From JAJFFW01 sp965263375 (GTDB lineage: Bacteria; Pseudomonadota; Alphaproteobacteria; Caulobacterales; Parvularculaceae): 64,000 bases of DNA. The translations under genes and the position numbers were made by a program. The stretch spans positions 2,170,001-2,234,000 of the forward strand of contig OZ253669.1 of the NCBI GenBank assembly GCA_965263375.1. Reading direction: 5' to 3'. The notes beneath the pieces were generated by a model. The model did no database searches. It was not told where the DNA came from and worked only from the letters and a program-made list of their open reading frames with translations. Of this stretch, positions 34,240 to 42,749 are shown one piece after another. The first letter of the stretch is position 1; every line of letters starts with the position of its first letter.

Positions 34240-35009
34240 TCCGCCTCACCCTCTTTGCCGGCGGCGCGCACAAGCGTTCCGCCGTCAGCATAAATTGCTT
34301 GACCAGTAATATATGACGCAGCGCTAGAGGCTAGGAAAAAGACAACTTCTGCAACCTCATCAGGATCGCCCATCCGCCCTAATGGCGGTGCGGGCGTGTC
34401 TTCTTTATCCTTTTGCGCGCGGGAGATACCGCCCACCCCGACAGCATTCGCCCGTGCGCCATATTGTGAAACAGCCAATGCAACGGCCTTTGTCAATTGG
34501 CTAAGCCCCCCTTGTGAAGCAGCAAAAGCGACATGATCCGCACGCGCCGTAACAGCTTCAACTGACATTATGTTCACAATCGCACCCGCCCCAGCGTTCG
34601 GCTCTAATTCTGCTGACGCTTGCTGCTTTGCAAGCTGCTTTGTAAAGGCCTGATTGACCAAAAAAGCCCCCCGCAAATTTGAAGCGACGATAGCATCAAA
34701 GTCTTCTTCTGATGTCTCTAAAAAACTTGCTGAAAAAGGCTCACTCGCCGTATGGGCAAGGACGTCAACACGGCCATAAGACTCAAGCGCTTCCGCCACA
34801 ATGTTATGAACATGCAACTTGTTCGAAACATCAGCAACAACACAATTGGCCTGGGCGCCAGCTTTTACTAAAGTGGCGGTTAGCGCCTTGACCTTATCCT
34901 CATTCTTGTCAGCCAAGGTCAACTTATCGCCCGCAGCAGCAAAGCGGCGCGCACAAGCGGCCCCAATTTCATCGCCAACAGCCGTGATTATGACAGAGCG
35001 CGCACCCAT
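34236..35009 (-). CDS. SDR-fold protein with substituted catalytic residues
   Basis: The 257-residue protein has the SDR fold, with a C-terminal block RMGDPDEVAEVVFFLASSAASYITGQ and the ADGG strand. The key motifs are altered. The cofactor loop is TAVGDEIG (residues 9-16) rather than TGxxxGIG, NNAG is replaced by HTAS (86-89), and the active-site Tyr and Lys are Phe162 and Gln166, although Ser149 remains. It is therefore probably not a standard oxidoreductase and may bind a ligand or partner. It is convergent with trcR with a four-base overlap. Confidence 0.8.
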   Translation of the reverse strand: MGARSVIITAVGDEIGAACARRFAAAGDKLTLADKNEDKVKALTATLVKAGAQANCVVADVSNKLHVHNIVAEALESYGRVDVLAHTASEPFSASFLETSEEDFDAIVASNLRGAFLVNQAFTKQLAKQQASAELEPNAGAGAIVNIMSVEAVTARADHVAFAASQGGLSQLTKAVALAVSQYGARANAVGVGGISRAQKDKEDTPAPPLGRMGDPDEVAEVVFFLASSAASYITGQAIYADGGTLVRAAGKEGEAD

Positions 35010-35433
35010 CTCAGTATTTATTTCCCGTTAATAGCGCCAAGGGTTAAATTCAATGGCCCATGATACATCATACGCCTTATTTACCTCATAATCGCTTCGA
35101 TAACATTGGGATGAATGACGCACTTAATCTGCCGACAAGAAAAAAACTAGTCATAAACAACCAGCCACAACCAGGCCATGCCCGCGTGGGGCATACACCG
35201 CCAAAATCTTTATAAAGACCAAACAAGCACACGTAAGCTTACCAGCGGTATGGATAAAGCAACCGGCGAGGCTTTGAACAGTGCGCCAATAACCATCCTT
35301 AGAAAAACAATGTACGTACAAAAGCGCCAACCGATATTGAGGAAAAAATCTCGGTCAACGCCTTTGTCTCAGGGGAGGAATCCTAAAGATGATGTGTACT
35401 GATATAGACTAATAAATTTTTCAAAAAGCAGCT
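35010..35433. other. Intergenic region between the SDR-fold gene and a YdcH-like gene
   Basis: No supported gene. One short open frame (35178-35402, plus strand) has atypical composition and no family resemblance. The YdcH-like gene reads toward it, so its terminator should lie here, but none was obvious. Confidence 0.35.
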
Positions 35434-35607
35434 TTAAGGATCAGATCTTTTTAGATCCCGAATGGTGTCTTTAATGCGCAATTTTAAGCGCTTTAGCTCC
35501 TGTACTTTTACTTCATCATGACTGGGATGTTTCATTTCGGAAGTGATTTCCGCTTTTAACTCTTGGTGACGTTGATTTAGCGTTTCAAGATGAGCGTCCA
35601 TCGCCAT
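35434..35607 (-). CDS. YdcH-like small protein (DUF465)
   Basis: The 57-residue, highly charged helical protein matches the DUF465/YdcH family: LETLNQRHQELKAEITSEMK followed by LKRLKLRIKDTIRDL near the end. It probably forms a helical hairpin or dimer; no function is established. GGAGG lies eight bases before the ATG at 35607, which excludes longer versions. A second, longer relative is encoded at 36964-37314. Confidence 0.85.
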   Translation of the reverse strand: MAMDAHLETLNQRHQELKAEITSEMKHPSHDEVKVQELKRLKLRIKDTIRDLKRSDP

Positions 35608-35794
35608 AGACAGGGCCTCCTTTCGATGACACCAATAATTAAACACCAAAAAAGAGAGTTTGTCGACCATCTGCGTAAACAGTGCGCAATTTTAGGAAAA
35701 ATATCCGAATCAAACGCTTAGAATGGTCAAATTACTAAGCTTAGTTTAGTGATGTCATCCTATAAAGAACGGGCTATAATGAACTGAATATACG

Positions 35795-36388
35795 ATGACA
35801 TCTTTTAATCGAATCATAGTTGGGGTGACTGGCGCCTCTGGGACTATATACGCTGAACGCGCGCTTACGATGCTGCGCGCATCGCAAATTGAAACCCATC
35901 TCGTTATTAGTAAGGCGGGTGAAATAACCCTGGCTTATGAACGCAATCGGAAAACCGCTGACTTTTGCAAAGACGCTGATTATCGTTACGCCATTAATGA
36001 TATCGCAGCGCCTATTTCGTCTGGATCTTTTAAAACTATCGGTATGCTGATCGTACCATGCTCCATCAAAACCATGTCTGAAATAGCAACAGGCGTAACA
36101 TCATCACTCCTGACCCGCGCCGCAGATGTGGTTTTGAAAGAACGCCGTCCCCTAATTTTAATGGTGCGGGAAACGCCCTTCCATCTTGGACACCTACGCA
36201 CCATGACTAAACTAGCGGAAATGGGGGCGATAATCGCCCCACCCTTGCCCGCCTTTTACGCTGAGCCGGCCAGCATTGATGAACTTGTTGATCAATCGGT
36301 TGGGCGCGCGCTTGATCTGTTTGGGCTGGATATCGCCTCAACAAAACGTTGGGGGGAAGACCTTGAGAAAGGCAAACGCACGCCATGA
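35795..36388 (+). CDS. ubiX: Flavin prenyltransferase UbiX
   Basis: The 197-residue enzyme attaches a dimethylallyl group to FMN to make the prenyl-FMN cofactor for UbiD-type decarboxylases in ubiquinone synthesis. The FMN-binding GVTGASGTIYAERAL is at residues 9-23, VPCSIKTMSEIATG near 88 and RRPLILMVRETPFHLGHL near 121 with MGAIIAPPLPAFY near 147. Its stop overlaps the next gene by four bases (ATGA), so they are co-translated. COQ9, another ubiquinone gene, lies about 4 kb away. Confidence 0.94.
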   Translation: MTSFNRIIVGVTGASGTIYAERALTMLRASQIETHLVISKAGEITLAYERNRKTADFCKDADYRYAINDIAAPISSGSFKTIGMLIVPCSIKTMSEIATGVTSSLLTRAADVVLKERRPLILMVRETPFHLGHLRTMTKLAEMGAIIAPPLPAFYAEPASIDELVDQSVGRALDLFGLDIASTKRWGEDLEKGKRTP

Positions 36389-36876
36389 CAAAACCTGACG
36401 GCCCATTAGGACCGGCGCATGACATTAATTTCTGGCACTGGTCAGAAGACGTTTATGCCCAAAAGGGCGTTTCCGCCCTTTTGCTTCAGATGCAAGACGA
36501 TTTTGGGCTCAATGTGAATTTACTATTGTGGTCGATTTGGACAGCGCAACATTACGGCGAGGCCCCAAAACCCGTTATAAAAGAGGCGGGGGCTACTATA
36601 GACGCGTGGAACACGGACGTTTGTCAGAATTTACGGCGGGCCCGGCGCGCTTTAAAGACCCCCCCAAAAGCAGCCGATAACGATCTCGCGCAAGCGTTGA
36701 GAAAGAAAGTCAAAAAGGCGGAGCTTGACGCCGAAGAGATCGAGCAAAAAATCTTACAAACTATAGCTAAGCAACATTTTAAAGAAAATATAATTGCTCC
36801 CAGCACGCCCCCGGTGATACTCTGCAATATGCAAGGGCGAATCTTAAGGTTTACGCAAAACTCAGTAAGTCGGTGA
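36385..36876 (+). CDS. TIGR02444 family protein (DUF2390)
   Basis: The 163-residue protein resembles the TIGR02444 family, conserved small proteins of unknown role in proteobacteria. Typical features are FWHWSEDVYAQKGVSALLLQMQDDFGLNVNLLLWSIW in residues 16-52 (quoted in part as DDFGLNVNLLLW) and the charged helix after residue 100. It overlaps ubiX by four bases. The C-terminal 25 residues are not conserved-looking. Confidence 0.75.
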   Translation: MTKPDGPLGPAHDINFWHWSEDVYAQKGVSALLLQMQDDFGLNVNLLLWSIWTAQHYGEAPKPVIKEAGATIDAWNTDVCQNLRRARRALKTPPKAADNDLAQALRKKVKKAELDAEEIEQKILQTIAKQHFKENIIAPSTPPVILCNMQGRILRFTQNSVSR

Positions 36877-36963
36877 AAATTGACGATCCCTTGATCGAAT
36901 CACTGTTAGACAAGTTACTAGAATACGTATTTTTCGCCCTCTTCCAGACAAAAACGCCAAGCT

Positions 36964-37314
36964 ATGAATGATCGCGATCCACCAGAGGGCCAAGATGATG
37001 GTCCAGACACAGAAACTGGCGAACCGCCGTCTCTGGCGGTTATTCAATCCATGTCGCCCAATTCCGATGAACCCAAGGAAGAAACAGACACGCCCACTGA
37101 AACGCCGCCAGTCGGCGCCAATGATGAGGCGTTATTGATTCGCTTAACCGCACTCGAGCAAGACCACCAAGATTTAGGCCTTGCAATTGAGGCGCTGGAA
37201 AACCAACCCCATTACGACCGTTTAGCAGCGGCCCGGCTGAAAAAGAAAAAACTTCAGCTGAAGGATAAAATTCAAGAGCTAAAAAACGCCCTTACGCCGG
37301 ATATCATCGCATAA
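36964..37314 (+). CDS. YdcH-like protein with acidic N-terminal extension (DUF465)
   Basis: The 116-residue product has a disordered N-terminal half rich in Pro/Glu/Asp/Thr, then a DUF465-type helical pair: LIRLTALEQDHQDLGLAIEAL and LAAARLKKKKLQLKDKIQEL. It is a longer cousin of the protein at 35434-35607. Function is unknown. The start follows no strong ribosome binding site, so the extension could be shorter. Confidence 0.75.
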   Translation: MNDRDPPEGQDDGPDTETGEPPSLAVIQSMSPNSDEPKEETDTPTETPPVGANDEALLIRLTALEQDHQDLGLAIEALENQPHYDRLAAARLKKKKLQLKDKIQELKNALTPDIIA

Positions 37315-37332
37315 CGCGATTATGACGCGTAC

Positions 37333-38073
37333 TTAAGAAGCTTTTGTGCGTTTTGCACGTTCTTCTTTATGGCGCTTTTTATGGGCGTACATACGCTCAT
37401 CGGCGGCGACTAATGCTTCTTCTGCTGTTGTGCTCTTGGGAAGCCCCACGGCGCCGCAAGAAATATGCAACCGCCGCATAGCGCCGCCAATTTCTATTGG
37501 TGCGCTATGAACAGCCGCTTGAAGTCGCTCCGCCTTCATCATCGCGGTTTTTTCATCCGTGACCATCAAGATGACGCCAAACTCATCGCCGCCAAGTCGG
37601 CCAACAAAATCCGTCTGGCGAATACTTTGACGCAATATAGTCGCAACATGAGCCAAAGCTGCATCACCAGCAGCGTGACCAAAAGTATCATTGATCATCT
37701 TCAGATCATTCAAGTCGATATAGACTAAGCTGGCTGGCGTCTCATAACGTTGAACCATCGCCAGAATGCGCGTTAATTCCTGAACAAAAGTGCGCCTGTT
37801 CATAATGCCAAGCAGCGGATCAGTCTCAGCAAGCTCTTTTAACTCGCTCATTTTCTTCTGGGCTTCAGCAAGTTCAGCGCGCAACTGGCTCACTTCTTCA
37901 AAGAGACTTAAAATTGCCTGACGAACGCGCGGCGTTAGTTCATTTTCAGGAATGCCGGCAAGGGAAACCTTATCGACCACTCCGGCGCTCTGCGCGCCTT
38001 GGCTGCTTGTTGTCTTCTTAACGCTTCTTGTGCGCGCCGCCGCACGGGGCGCTTGTGTACCCGTAACCTTCAT
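37333..38073 (-). CDS. Diguanylate cyclase (GGDEF) with I-site
   Basis: The 246-residue cytoplasmic protein has a short Ser/Ala/Arg-rich N-terminus, a helical segment (residues 45-85) that likely dimerises, and a GGDEF domain with ETDPLLGIMNRRTF, YIDLNDLKMINDTFGHAAGD and the catalytic GRLGGDEFGVIL. RQTD, five residues upstream, is a consensus RxxD inhibitory site, so cyclic di-GMP should inhibit it. Contrast the cyclase at 24348, which lacks this site. Confidence 0.92.
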   Translation of the reverse strand: MKVTGTQAPRAAARTRSVKKTTSSQGAQSAGVVDKVSLAGIPENELTPRVRQAILSLFEEVSQLRAELAEAQKKMSELKELAETDPLLGIMNRRTFVQELTRILAMVQRYETPASLVYIDLNDLKMINDTFGHAAGDAALAHVATILRQSIRQTDFVGRLGGDEFGVILMVTDEKTAMMKAERLQAAVHSAPIEIGGAMRRLHISCGAVGLPKSTTAEEALVAADERMYAHKKRHKEERAKRTKAS

Positions 38074-38376
38074 TGTCTCGCCCCTCTTTTTAGCGAAACC
38101 TCTGCAGACACGAGCGCACTTTTACCGCTGTTAAAACGCAATATGCTTCCAGTTTTAATATGCATATATCCATGCATCTTAGAGCAATTCCCGCTTTCAC
38201 GCCAAACCAAACCACACGCAATGTCTGTGGTTCTTGCTAAGGCTGTTTTTGCGATCGATGGTTCCAGCATAAGATTTAAAGTAACGTTGCTCTTCTTGTT
38301 TCAGCGTGCTTGCAGACAGTCTTAGATATCAATATAACCCCCAATTTTTAACAAATAGCGGAGAAACTGGGTTGAA
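38074..38376. other. Divergent intergenic region between the GGDEF gene and purE
   Basis: About 300 bases without a gene. It must contain the promoters of both neighbours; no clear boxes or purine-responsive element were recognised. Confidence 0.35.
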
Positions 38377-38910
38377 ATGACAGAAAACAACAACCTAGAA
38401 GCGCAAATCGGCGTGATTATGGGATCAAAGTCAGATTGGCCAACCATGTCAAAGGCCGCTGAAGTCCTTACAACGCTGGAAGTACCGTTTGAGACACGCA
38501 TTGTTTCAGCACACCGCACGCCAGAACGGCTCTTTGAATATGCAAAAAGTGCAAAAAATAGGGGATTAAAAGCGATTATCGCTGGCGCTGGCGGCGCGGC
38601 TCACTTGCCAGGCATGGTGGCCGCCTTGACCCCGCTTCCTGTTATTGGTGTTCCGGTAAAAAGCCGGTCTCTCAACGGCTTAGACAGTTTGCTATCGATT
38701 GTGCAGATGCCAGCCGGTATTCCTGTCGCCACCGTCGCGATTGGAGAGGCAGGCGCAAGTAACGCAGGCTTGCTCGCCGCCGCAATGCTTGCCCCTTATG
38801 ACGAGGCCCTTGGCACACGCCTAGACGCCTGGCGCGCGCAACAAACAAAAAGCGTGGCGGAAACACCGCCTTCACTGGCCAGCTTTACCGAAAGCGATAG
38901 CGGCAAATGA
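38377..38910 (+). CDS. purE: N5-CAIR mutase PurE
   Basis: The 177-residue class I PurE rearranges N5-CAIR to CAIR in purine synthesis. Seen are VIMGSKSDWPTM at residues 12-23, VSAHRTPERLFEYA near 44 (with the catalytic His), GAGGAAHLPGMVA near 73 and SLNGLDSLLSIVQMP near 100. The stop overlaps the purK start (ATGA), so the two are coupled. The C-terminal 20 residues are a variable tail. Confidence 0.96.
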   Translation: MTENNNLEAQIGVIMGSKSDWPTMSKAAEVLTTLEVPFETRIVSAHRTPERLFEYAKSAKNRGLKAIIAGAGGAAHLPGMVAALTPLPVIGVPVKSRSLNGLDSLLSIVQMPAGIPVATVAIGEAGASNAGLLAAAMLAPYDEALGTRLDAWRAQQTKSVAETPPSLASFTESDSGK

Positions 38911-40025
38911 ACGTAGCTGGGAGCAAATTATCCACCCTCGCCCCTAATAGCGTCATTGGCCTTCTTGGCGGCGGACAACTTGGACGCCTTCTCGCAAACG
39001 CCGCTTGTGGACTTGGGCTGCGCACGCACATATTTGCGCCCGAGGCAGCCTGCCCCGCCAAAGATGTCGCGTTTGCCCAAACCACCGCCGACTATGAAGA
39101 TGCGAAGGCTTTGGCCGCATTCGCACAGTCCGTGGACATTATCAGCTATGAGTTTGAGAATGTCCCCGCCCGGACTGTCGAAATATTGCAAGACCTTGGC
39201 GCTCAGGTTGCGCCAGGCGGTAAAGCTCTTGCTGTCGCGCAAGACCGACTTGTCGAAAAACAATTTATCGAAAGTGTCGGCGCAAAAACCGCCCCTTACT
39301 TTCCGGTAGACGATTTGGAGACATTGCAAAAAGGATTAGAGGCGCTTGGCGCTCCAGCAATCTTAAAAACCCGCCGACTGGGATATGATGGGAAGGGCCA
39401 AACGACCTTGCGCAGCCAAACCGATGACCTTGGCGAAACCTGGCAAAACGCTCAGGAAAAAGCATGGCGCGAGATTGGCGCCCGCCCCGCCATTTTAGAA
39501 GCAATGATTGATTTCACCTGCGAAATTTCAATCATTGGCGCGCGTGGCTTTAACGGTGAAGTTGTATTGTTTGAACCGTCTGAGAATTATCACCAAGGCG
39601 GTATTCTACGTCGCTCGACCGCGCCTGCCGACATTAGTACGCATACAGCTCAGCAAGCCGCAGCCATTACTGCAGACCTACTTCAAGCCTTAGACTATAT
39701 CGGCGTCATTGGCGTTGAATTCTTTGTGCTTTCGGACGGAAACGTCTTAGTCAATGAATTTGCGCCAAGAGTTCATAATTCAGGGCACTGGACCGCAGAC
39801 GCATGCGTAACCTCCCAATTTGAGCAGCATATACGCGCCATCGCTGGTTGGCCTTTAGGCGATCCGACGCGCTTTGCGCCTTGTGTTATGGAAAACCTCA
39901 TTGGCGCTGATGCTGACGCATGGAAAGAACGAGCAAGCGAACCGCGCGCACGCCTCTATTTATACGGTAAAGATAAAGCAAAACCGGGGCGTAAAATGGG
40001 TCATATTACCCGGTTCAGCAAGTAA
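38907..40025 (+). CDS. purK: N5-CAIR synthetase PurK (ATP-grasp)
   Basis: The 372-residue ATP-grasp enzyme carboxylates AIR with bicarbonate and ATP to N5-CAIR, the substrate of PurE encoded just upstream. The N-terminal fold IGLLGGGQLGRLLA at residues 17-30, the ATP-binding ILKTRRLGYDGKGQ near 155, EISIIGARG near 210 and VNEFAPRVHNSGHWT near 280 are characteristic. It is the second gene of purEK. Confidence 0.96.
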   Translation: MNVAGSKLSTLAPNSVIGLLGGGQLGRLLANAACGLGLRTHIFAPEAACPAKDVAFAQTTADYEDAKALAAFAQSVDIISYEFENVPARTVEILQDLGAQVAPGGKALAVAQDRLVEKQFIESVGAKTAPYFPVDDLETLQKGLEALGAPAILKTRRLGYDGKGQTTLRSQTDDLGETWQNAQEKAWREIGARPAILEAMIDFTCEISIIGARGFNGEVVLFEPSENYHQGGILRRSTAPADISTHTAQQAAAITADLLQALDYIGVIGVEFFVLSDGNVLVNEFAPRVHNSGHWTADACVTSQFEQHIRAIAGWPLGDPTRFAPCVMENLIGADADAWKERASEPRARLYLYGKDKAKPGRKMGHITRFSK

Positions 40026-40034
40026 AAGATCAGC

Positions 40035-40712
40035 CTACGCCCTATAACGTAACCGGGCGAGCAAACGAATGGGCCCCTTTGGATCTAGGGCTAATTTATT
40101 TGCTTGCGCCTTGATCTTTTCAATCTGCATCACATTATCAATACGCGCTTTTAAAAATGTGTCCGTCGCGGCGGCGTTTTCCGAATCATCCGCAAGCCAG
40201 CGAGCTAAAGTCGTCGTCCAAACGCCCGCAAGAATGGCGCGTTTGGAGTAAAAGTTGAAATCTGTTGAGACGTCGCCAAGTCCGCGCCAAACCGTGTCCA
40301 CTGTGCGCCATACAAGACGTGTCGAAAGGCCGGCATATAAAGGCAAGGCGAGCATCGCCGCTGCTCTTCGCGCAGCTTCTTTGTTAGCAGGTCCAATTGC
40401 ATCGATGCGCGCGCGAATGGCAGAAGCAACTTTATCGCGGATGCGTTTTTCTGCGAATGCATCTCCTTTCATGGCTGCGGCCATTTCAGCGTCCAACATT
40501 TCGGACCATAACTGTAAAAGATCGCGAACGCCGCCCGGAAAAGCCGCCGCCAAGACGGACTTATCCACCTGCGCCTGAGCAGCCGCGCGGCGCAACATAA
40601 CCGACGTCCATCCTTCAAAAGGGGCCAATCGTAAGGCGCGCGCCAAAATATCGCGCCGCTCAGCTTCAAAAGCACCCATGCCGGGCGAGGAAAGATTGGT
40701 TTTTTCGCTCAT
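40035..40712 (-). CDS. COQ9-family ubiquinone biosynthesis protein
   Basis: The 225-residue protein resembles COQ9, a lipid-binding TetR-like helical protein that presents ubiquinone intermediates to COQ7. Characteristic segments are EGWTSVMLRRAAAQAQVD near residue 30, MLALPLYAGLSTRLVWRTVDTVWRGLGD (in part) near 120, and DFNFYSKRAILAGVW near 150, the most conserved COQ9 block. The ATG at 40712 gives a normal start, but two upstream in-frame ATGs exist. It converges on purK and is divergent from rpsU, a pairing common in this class. Confidence 0.88.
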   Translation of the reverse strand: MSEKTNLSSPGMGAFEAERRDILARALRLAPFEGWTSVMLRRAAAQAQVDKSVLAAAFPGGVRDLLQLWSEMLDAEMAAAMKGDAFAEKRIRDKVASAIRARIDAIGPANKEAARRAAAMLALPLYAGLSTRLVWRTVDTVWRGLGDVSTDFNFYSKRAILAGVWTTTLARWLADDSENAAATDTFLKARIDNVMQIEKIKAQANKLALDPKGPIRLLARLRYRA

Positions 40713-40942
40713 ACTTAATATTAGACCCTTTCTTTCCATATAGACATGCGACATCTGACTTGCTATCAAGCCCGCTAAGCTTGGCGCATAAAACGCCCTA
40801 GCACATCAGTATCAGCGGCGTCGCGGCCACAAGGCTCGTGACGTTTTTATTTAAAAGACTAACTTACCTGCGCCAATGCTTTGCTGGCATAATGCCGATA
40901 CACAAGGCGCAACGCAAAGAACGAAAGAAGGAGGCCCTGGCC

Positions 40943-41152
40943 ATCGTTCAGATCCACGTCCGCGACAATAATGTCGAGCAAGCATTACGCGCGCTGAAAA
41001 AGAAAATGCAGCGCGAAGGCACCTTTCGGGAAATGAAACGGCGTAAGTTCTACGAAAAGCCGTCAGAAAAGCGCGCCCGCCAAAAGGCGGAAGCTGTTCG
41101 CCGCGCCCGTAAATTGGTGCGCAAACGCTTGCAGCGTGAAGGCATAGCCTAA
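40943..41152 (+). CDS. rpsU: Ribosomal protein S21, apparently with an AUC start
   Basis: The 69-residue small-subunit protein has the S21 sequence VQIHVRDNNVEQALRALKK, then MQREGTFREMKRRKFYEKPS and a basic C-terminus. The position of the usual initiator Met is an ATC codon at 40943. It is exactly 8 bases after a full AAGGAGG (40928-40934). The frame stays open upstream to ATG 40892 and beyond, but that would add 17 residues (PIHKAQRKERKKEALA) absent from normal S21, without a ribosome binding site. CTG at 40937 is another option but too close to the Shine-Dalgarno. AUC initiation is the best reading. Confidence 0.85.
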   Translation: MVQIHVRDNNVEQALRALKKKMQREGTFREMKRRKFYEKPSEKRARQKAEAVRRARKLVRKRLQREGIA

Positions 41153-41236
41153 CCCCTTACAGTCAGACTTCATTGTAAGGGCTTGTAACAAAAGCATTTT
41201 GCTGTCCAGGATACAAATCGCCGTATGGAGCTTAAG

Positions 41237-41356
41237 ATGAAAACACTGGCTGTATTACTTGCATCTGTCTTCTTTCTGGCCGCATGTGAAACCGTAAAAG
41301 GCGTAGGCCGTGATATTACTGGCGCGGCGGAAGCGGTTGATGAAGCGATCGATTAA
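41237..41356 (+). CDS. Entericidin-like small lipoprotein
   Basis: This 39-residue protein has a lipoprotein signal (KTLAVLLASVFFLAAC, Cys17) followed by ETVKGVGRDITGAAEAVDEA, the pattern of the entericidin EcnA/EcnB family. Such peptides are lipid-anchored in the envelope and linked to stress or programmed lysis in enterobacteria; function here is unknown. GGAG is six bases before the ATG. It sits 84 bases after rpsU and is followed by a terminator. Confidence 0.85.
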   Translation: MKTLAVLLASVFFLAACETVKGVGRDITGAAEAVDEAID

Positions 41357-41395
41357 CCGTCACGGGGTCATGCCTGGTGATTTGTAATGACTGCC

Positions 41396-41431
41396 TTGTC
41401 CCACTTGTGAACTGAATTGTCCCACTTGTGA
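41396..41431 (+). repeat. Direct repeat TTGTCCCACTTGTGA, two copies 21 bases apart
   Basis: Identical 15-base copies at 41396-41410 and 41417-41431 are separated by six bases. They could be a tandem operator (two helical turns) or the remnant of an IS end with multiple terminal repeats. No gene nearby explains them. Confidence 0.6.
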
Positions 41432-41478
41432 GATGAGCAATACCCACGATAAACTATTATAGTGTCGACCTTTTTATA

Positions 41479-41504
41479 ACGCGCCTGGAACGGGCGCGTT
41501 TTTT
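41479..41504 (+). terminator. Terminator before the MipA/OmpV gene
   Basis: ACGCGCC-tggaacg-GGCGCGT followed by a run of T. It probably ends transcription from rpsU and the entericidin-like gene. Confidence 0.8.
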
Positions 41505-41620
41505 ATGGCTGAAAATGTCCTAAAAACGGGAATTTCTTCTTCATTTTTTTCCAATTTTGTTAACACAAATTATTGCCGTATCTAGGATAATTCTGCTTAA
41601 TTCCACCCAAGGGAAAATAC

Positions 41621-42610
41621 ATGCGGGGTGTCATGATTACGCGTAAAAATACGAGCACAGTTGTGAACAGTCTTACGGCGGCGGGCCTGTCCCTCGTCTT
41701 CTCACTAGCCGGGGCTGGCTTCTCAGCGGCAAACGCTCAAAACAGAATTGACGAACCGCGCTTAGATCCAATTTTTGGGCAAAAAGCGCCTGAAAATACT
41801 GAAATACCGCTCATCACCAATGACGATGAGTATGACGATTATGACAAAGGCTGGTCGCCATTGCGCGGCCTTGTCGGCGTGTTGACCTTCCTGACGCCAG
41901 ATACCACAGACCTAAGTATCGGTCTTGGACCGGAATATGAGCCTGATTACTACGGTTCAGACGACTATGAACTTGGCGTTGATCCGCAAGTCTATGTAAA
42001 ATTTAGAAACTTCGTATTTTTAGACGACGACGGCGCTGACTTCGCGCTGTTTGGATTTTCAGGCTTTTCGTTCGGTCCATCTTTAAGAATTCGCGGAGAT
42101 CGCGACGAAGATGAAAACGAGGCGCTAGCAGGTCTTGGTGATGTTGGCATGACGTTTGAGTTCGGCGGCTTCGCCGCGACGACCTTCAAAAATCGCTACT
42201 CTTTTAGATTTAAAATCCGCCGCGGCATCTCATCTGGCCACCGCGGTTTAATTGTCGACGCTTATAGCACGGCGGTGCTCTTTCGTTCTAAACCGTTTTC
42301 CGCCTCAATCAGCGCCCAAACCTCTTGGATTGGCGATAATTATGCGGATGCATACTTCACCATTAATCCGGTTCAAGCACTTAACTCCGGCCTACCCCAA
42401 TTTCAAGCGGAACGCGGTTTCCGCGATGTCGGGGGCAGCCTTAACGGCTATTTCAATCTTGGCGAGCGCTGGTCAGTCAACCCATACGTTTCATACACCT
42501 ATGCGCTGGGCGACGTCGCCGCCTCCCCAATCGTTAGCCAAGAAGGTGACCGCAATCAATTCCGTGTGGGCTTCCACCTGATGCGCGAATTTGAATTTAA
42601 GATGTTTTAA
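41621..42610 (+). CDS. MipA/OmpV-family outer-membrane protein
   Basis: The 329-residue protein has a long N-terminal signal region ending at SAANAQN near residue 40, then alternating beta-strand sequence. Its core SIGLGPEYEPDYYGSDDYEL near 100 and the final strand FRVGFHLMREFEFKMF with a C-terminal Phe fit MipA/OmpV beta-barrels, which interact with murein enzymes or act as outer-membrane proteins of unclear role. An acidic insert (ITNDDEYDDYD) precedes the barrel. AAGGGAA lies before the ATG; the GTC-ATG five codons later is an alternative start. Confidence 0.83.
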   Translation: MRGVMITRKNTSTVVNSLTAAGLSLVFSLAGAGFSAANAQNRIDEPRLDPIFGQKAPENTEIPLITNDDEYDDYDKGWSPLRGLVGVLTFLTPDTTDLSIGLGPEYEPDYYGSDDYELGVDPQVYVKFRNFVFLDDDGADFALFGFSGFSFGPSLRIRGDRDEDENEALAGLGDVGMTFEFGGFAATTFKNRYSFRFKIRRGISSGHRGLIVDAYSTAVLFRSKPFSASISAQTSWIGDNYADAYFTINPVQALNSGLPQFQAERGFRDVGGSLNGYFNLGERWSVNPYVSYTYALGDVAASPIVSQEGDRNQFRVGFHLMREFEFKMF

Positions 42611-42690
42611 GCCCATAAGCGCTTCCGGCGCTCTAAGGGCTAATCAACGATTTTCAATACAAAGACACGATTCAATACAAAGACATGATC

Positions 42691-42726
42691 AAAAAAAACG
42701 CCAGCAAAACCTGCTGGCGTTTTTTC
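42691..42726. terminator. Bidirectional terminator between the MipA/OmpV gene and pntB
   Basis: AAAAAACGCCAGCA-aaacc-TGCTGGCGTTTTTT, a 14-base stem with T-runs on both strands, serving the two convergent genes. Confidence 0.9.
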
Positions 42727-42749
42727 ATAGTCGGTGATCAAAGCACTCA

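Noticed and set aside
35178..35402. 75-codon open frame in the gap before the YdcH-like gene
   Set aside because: No ribosome binding site, unusual composition and no recognisable features.
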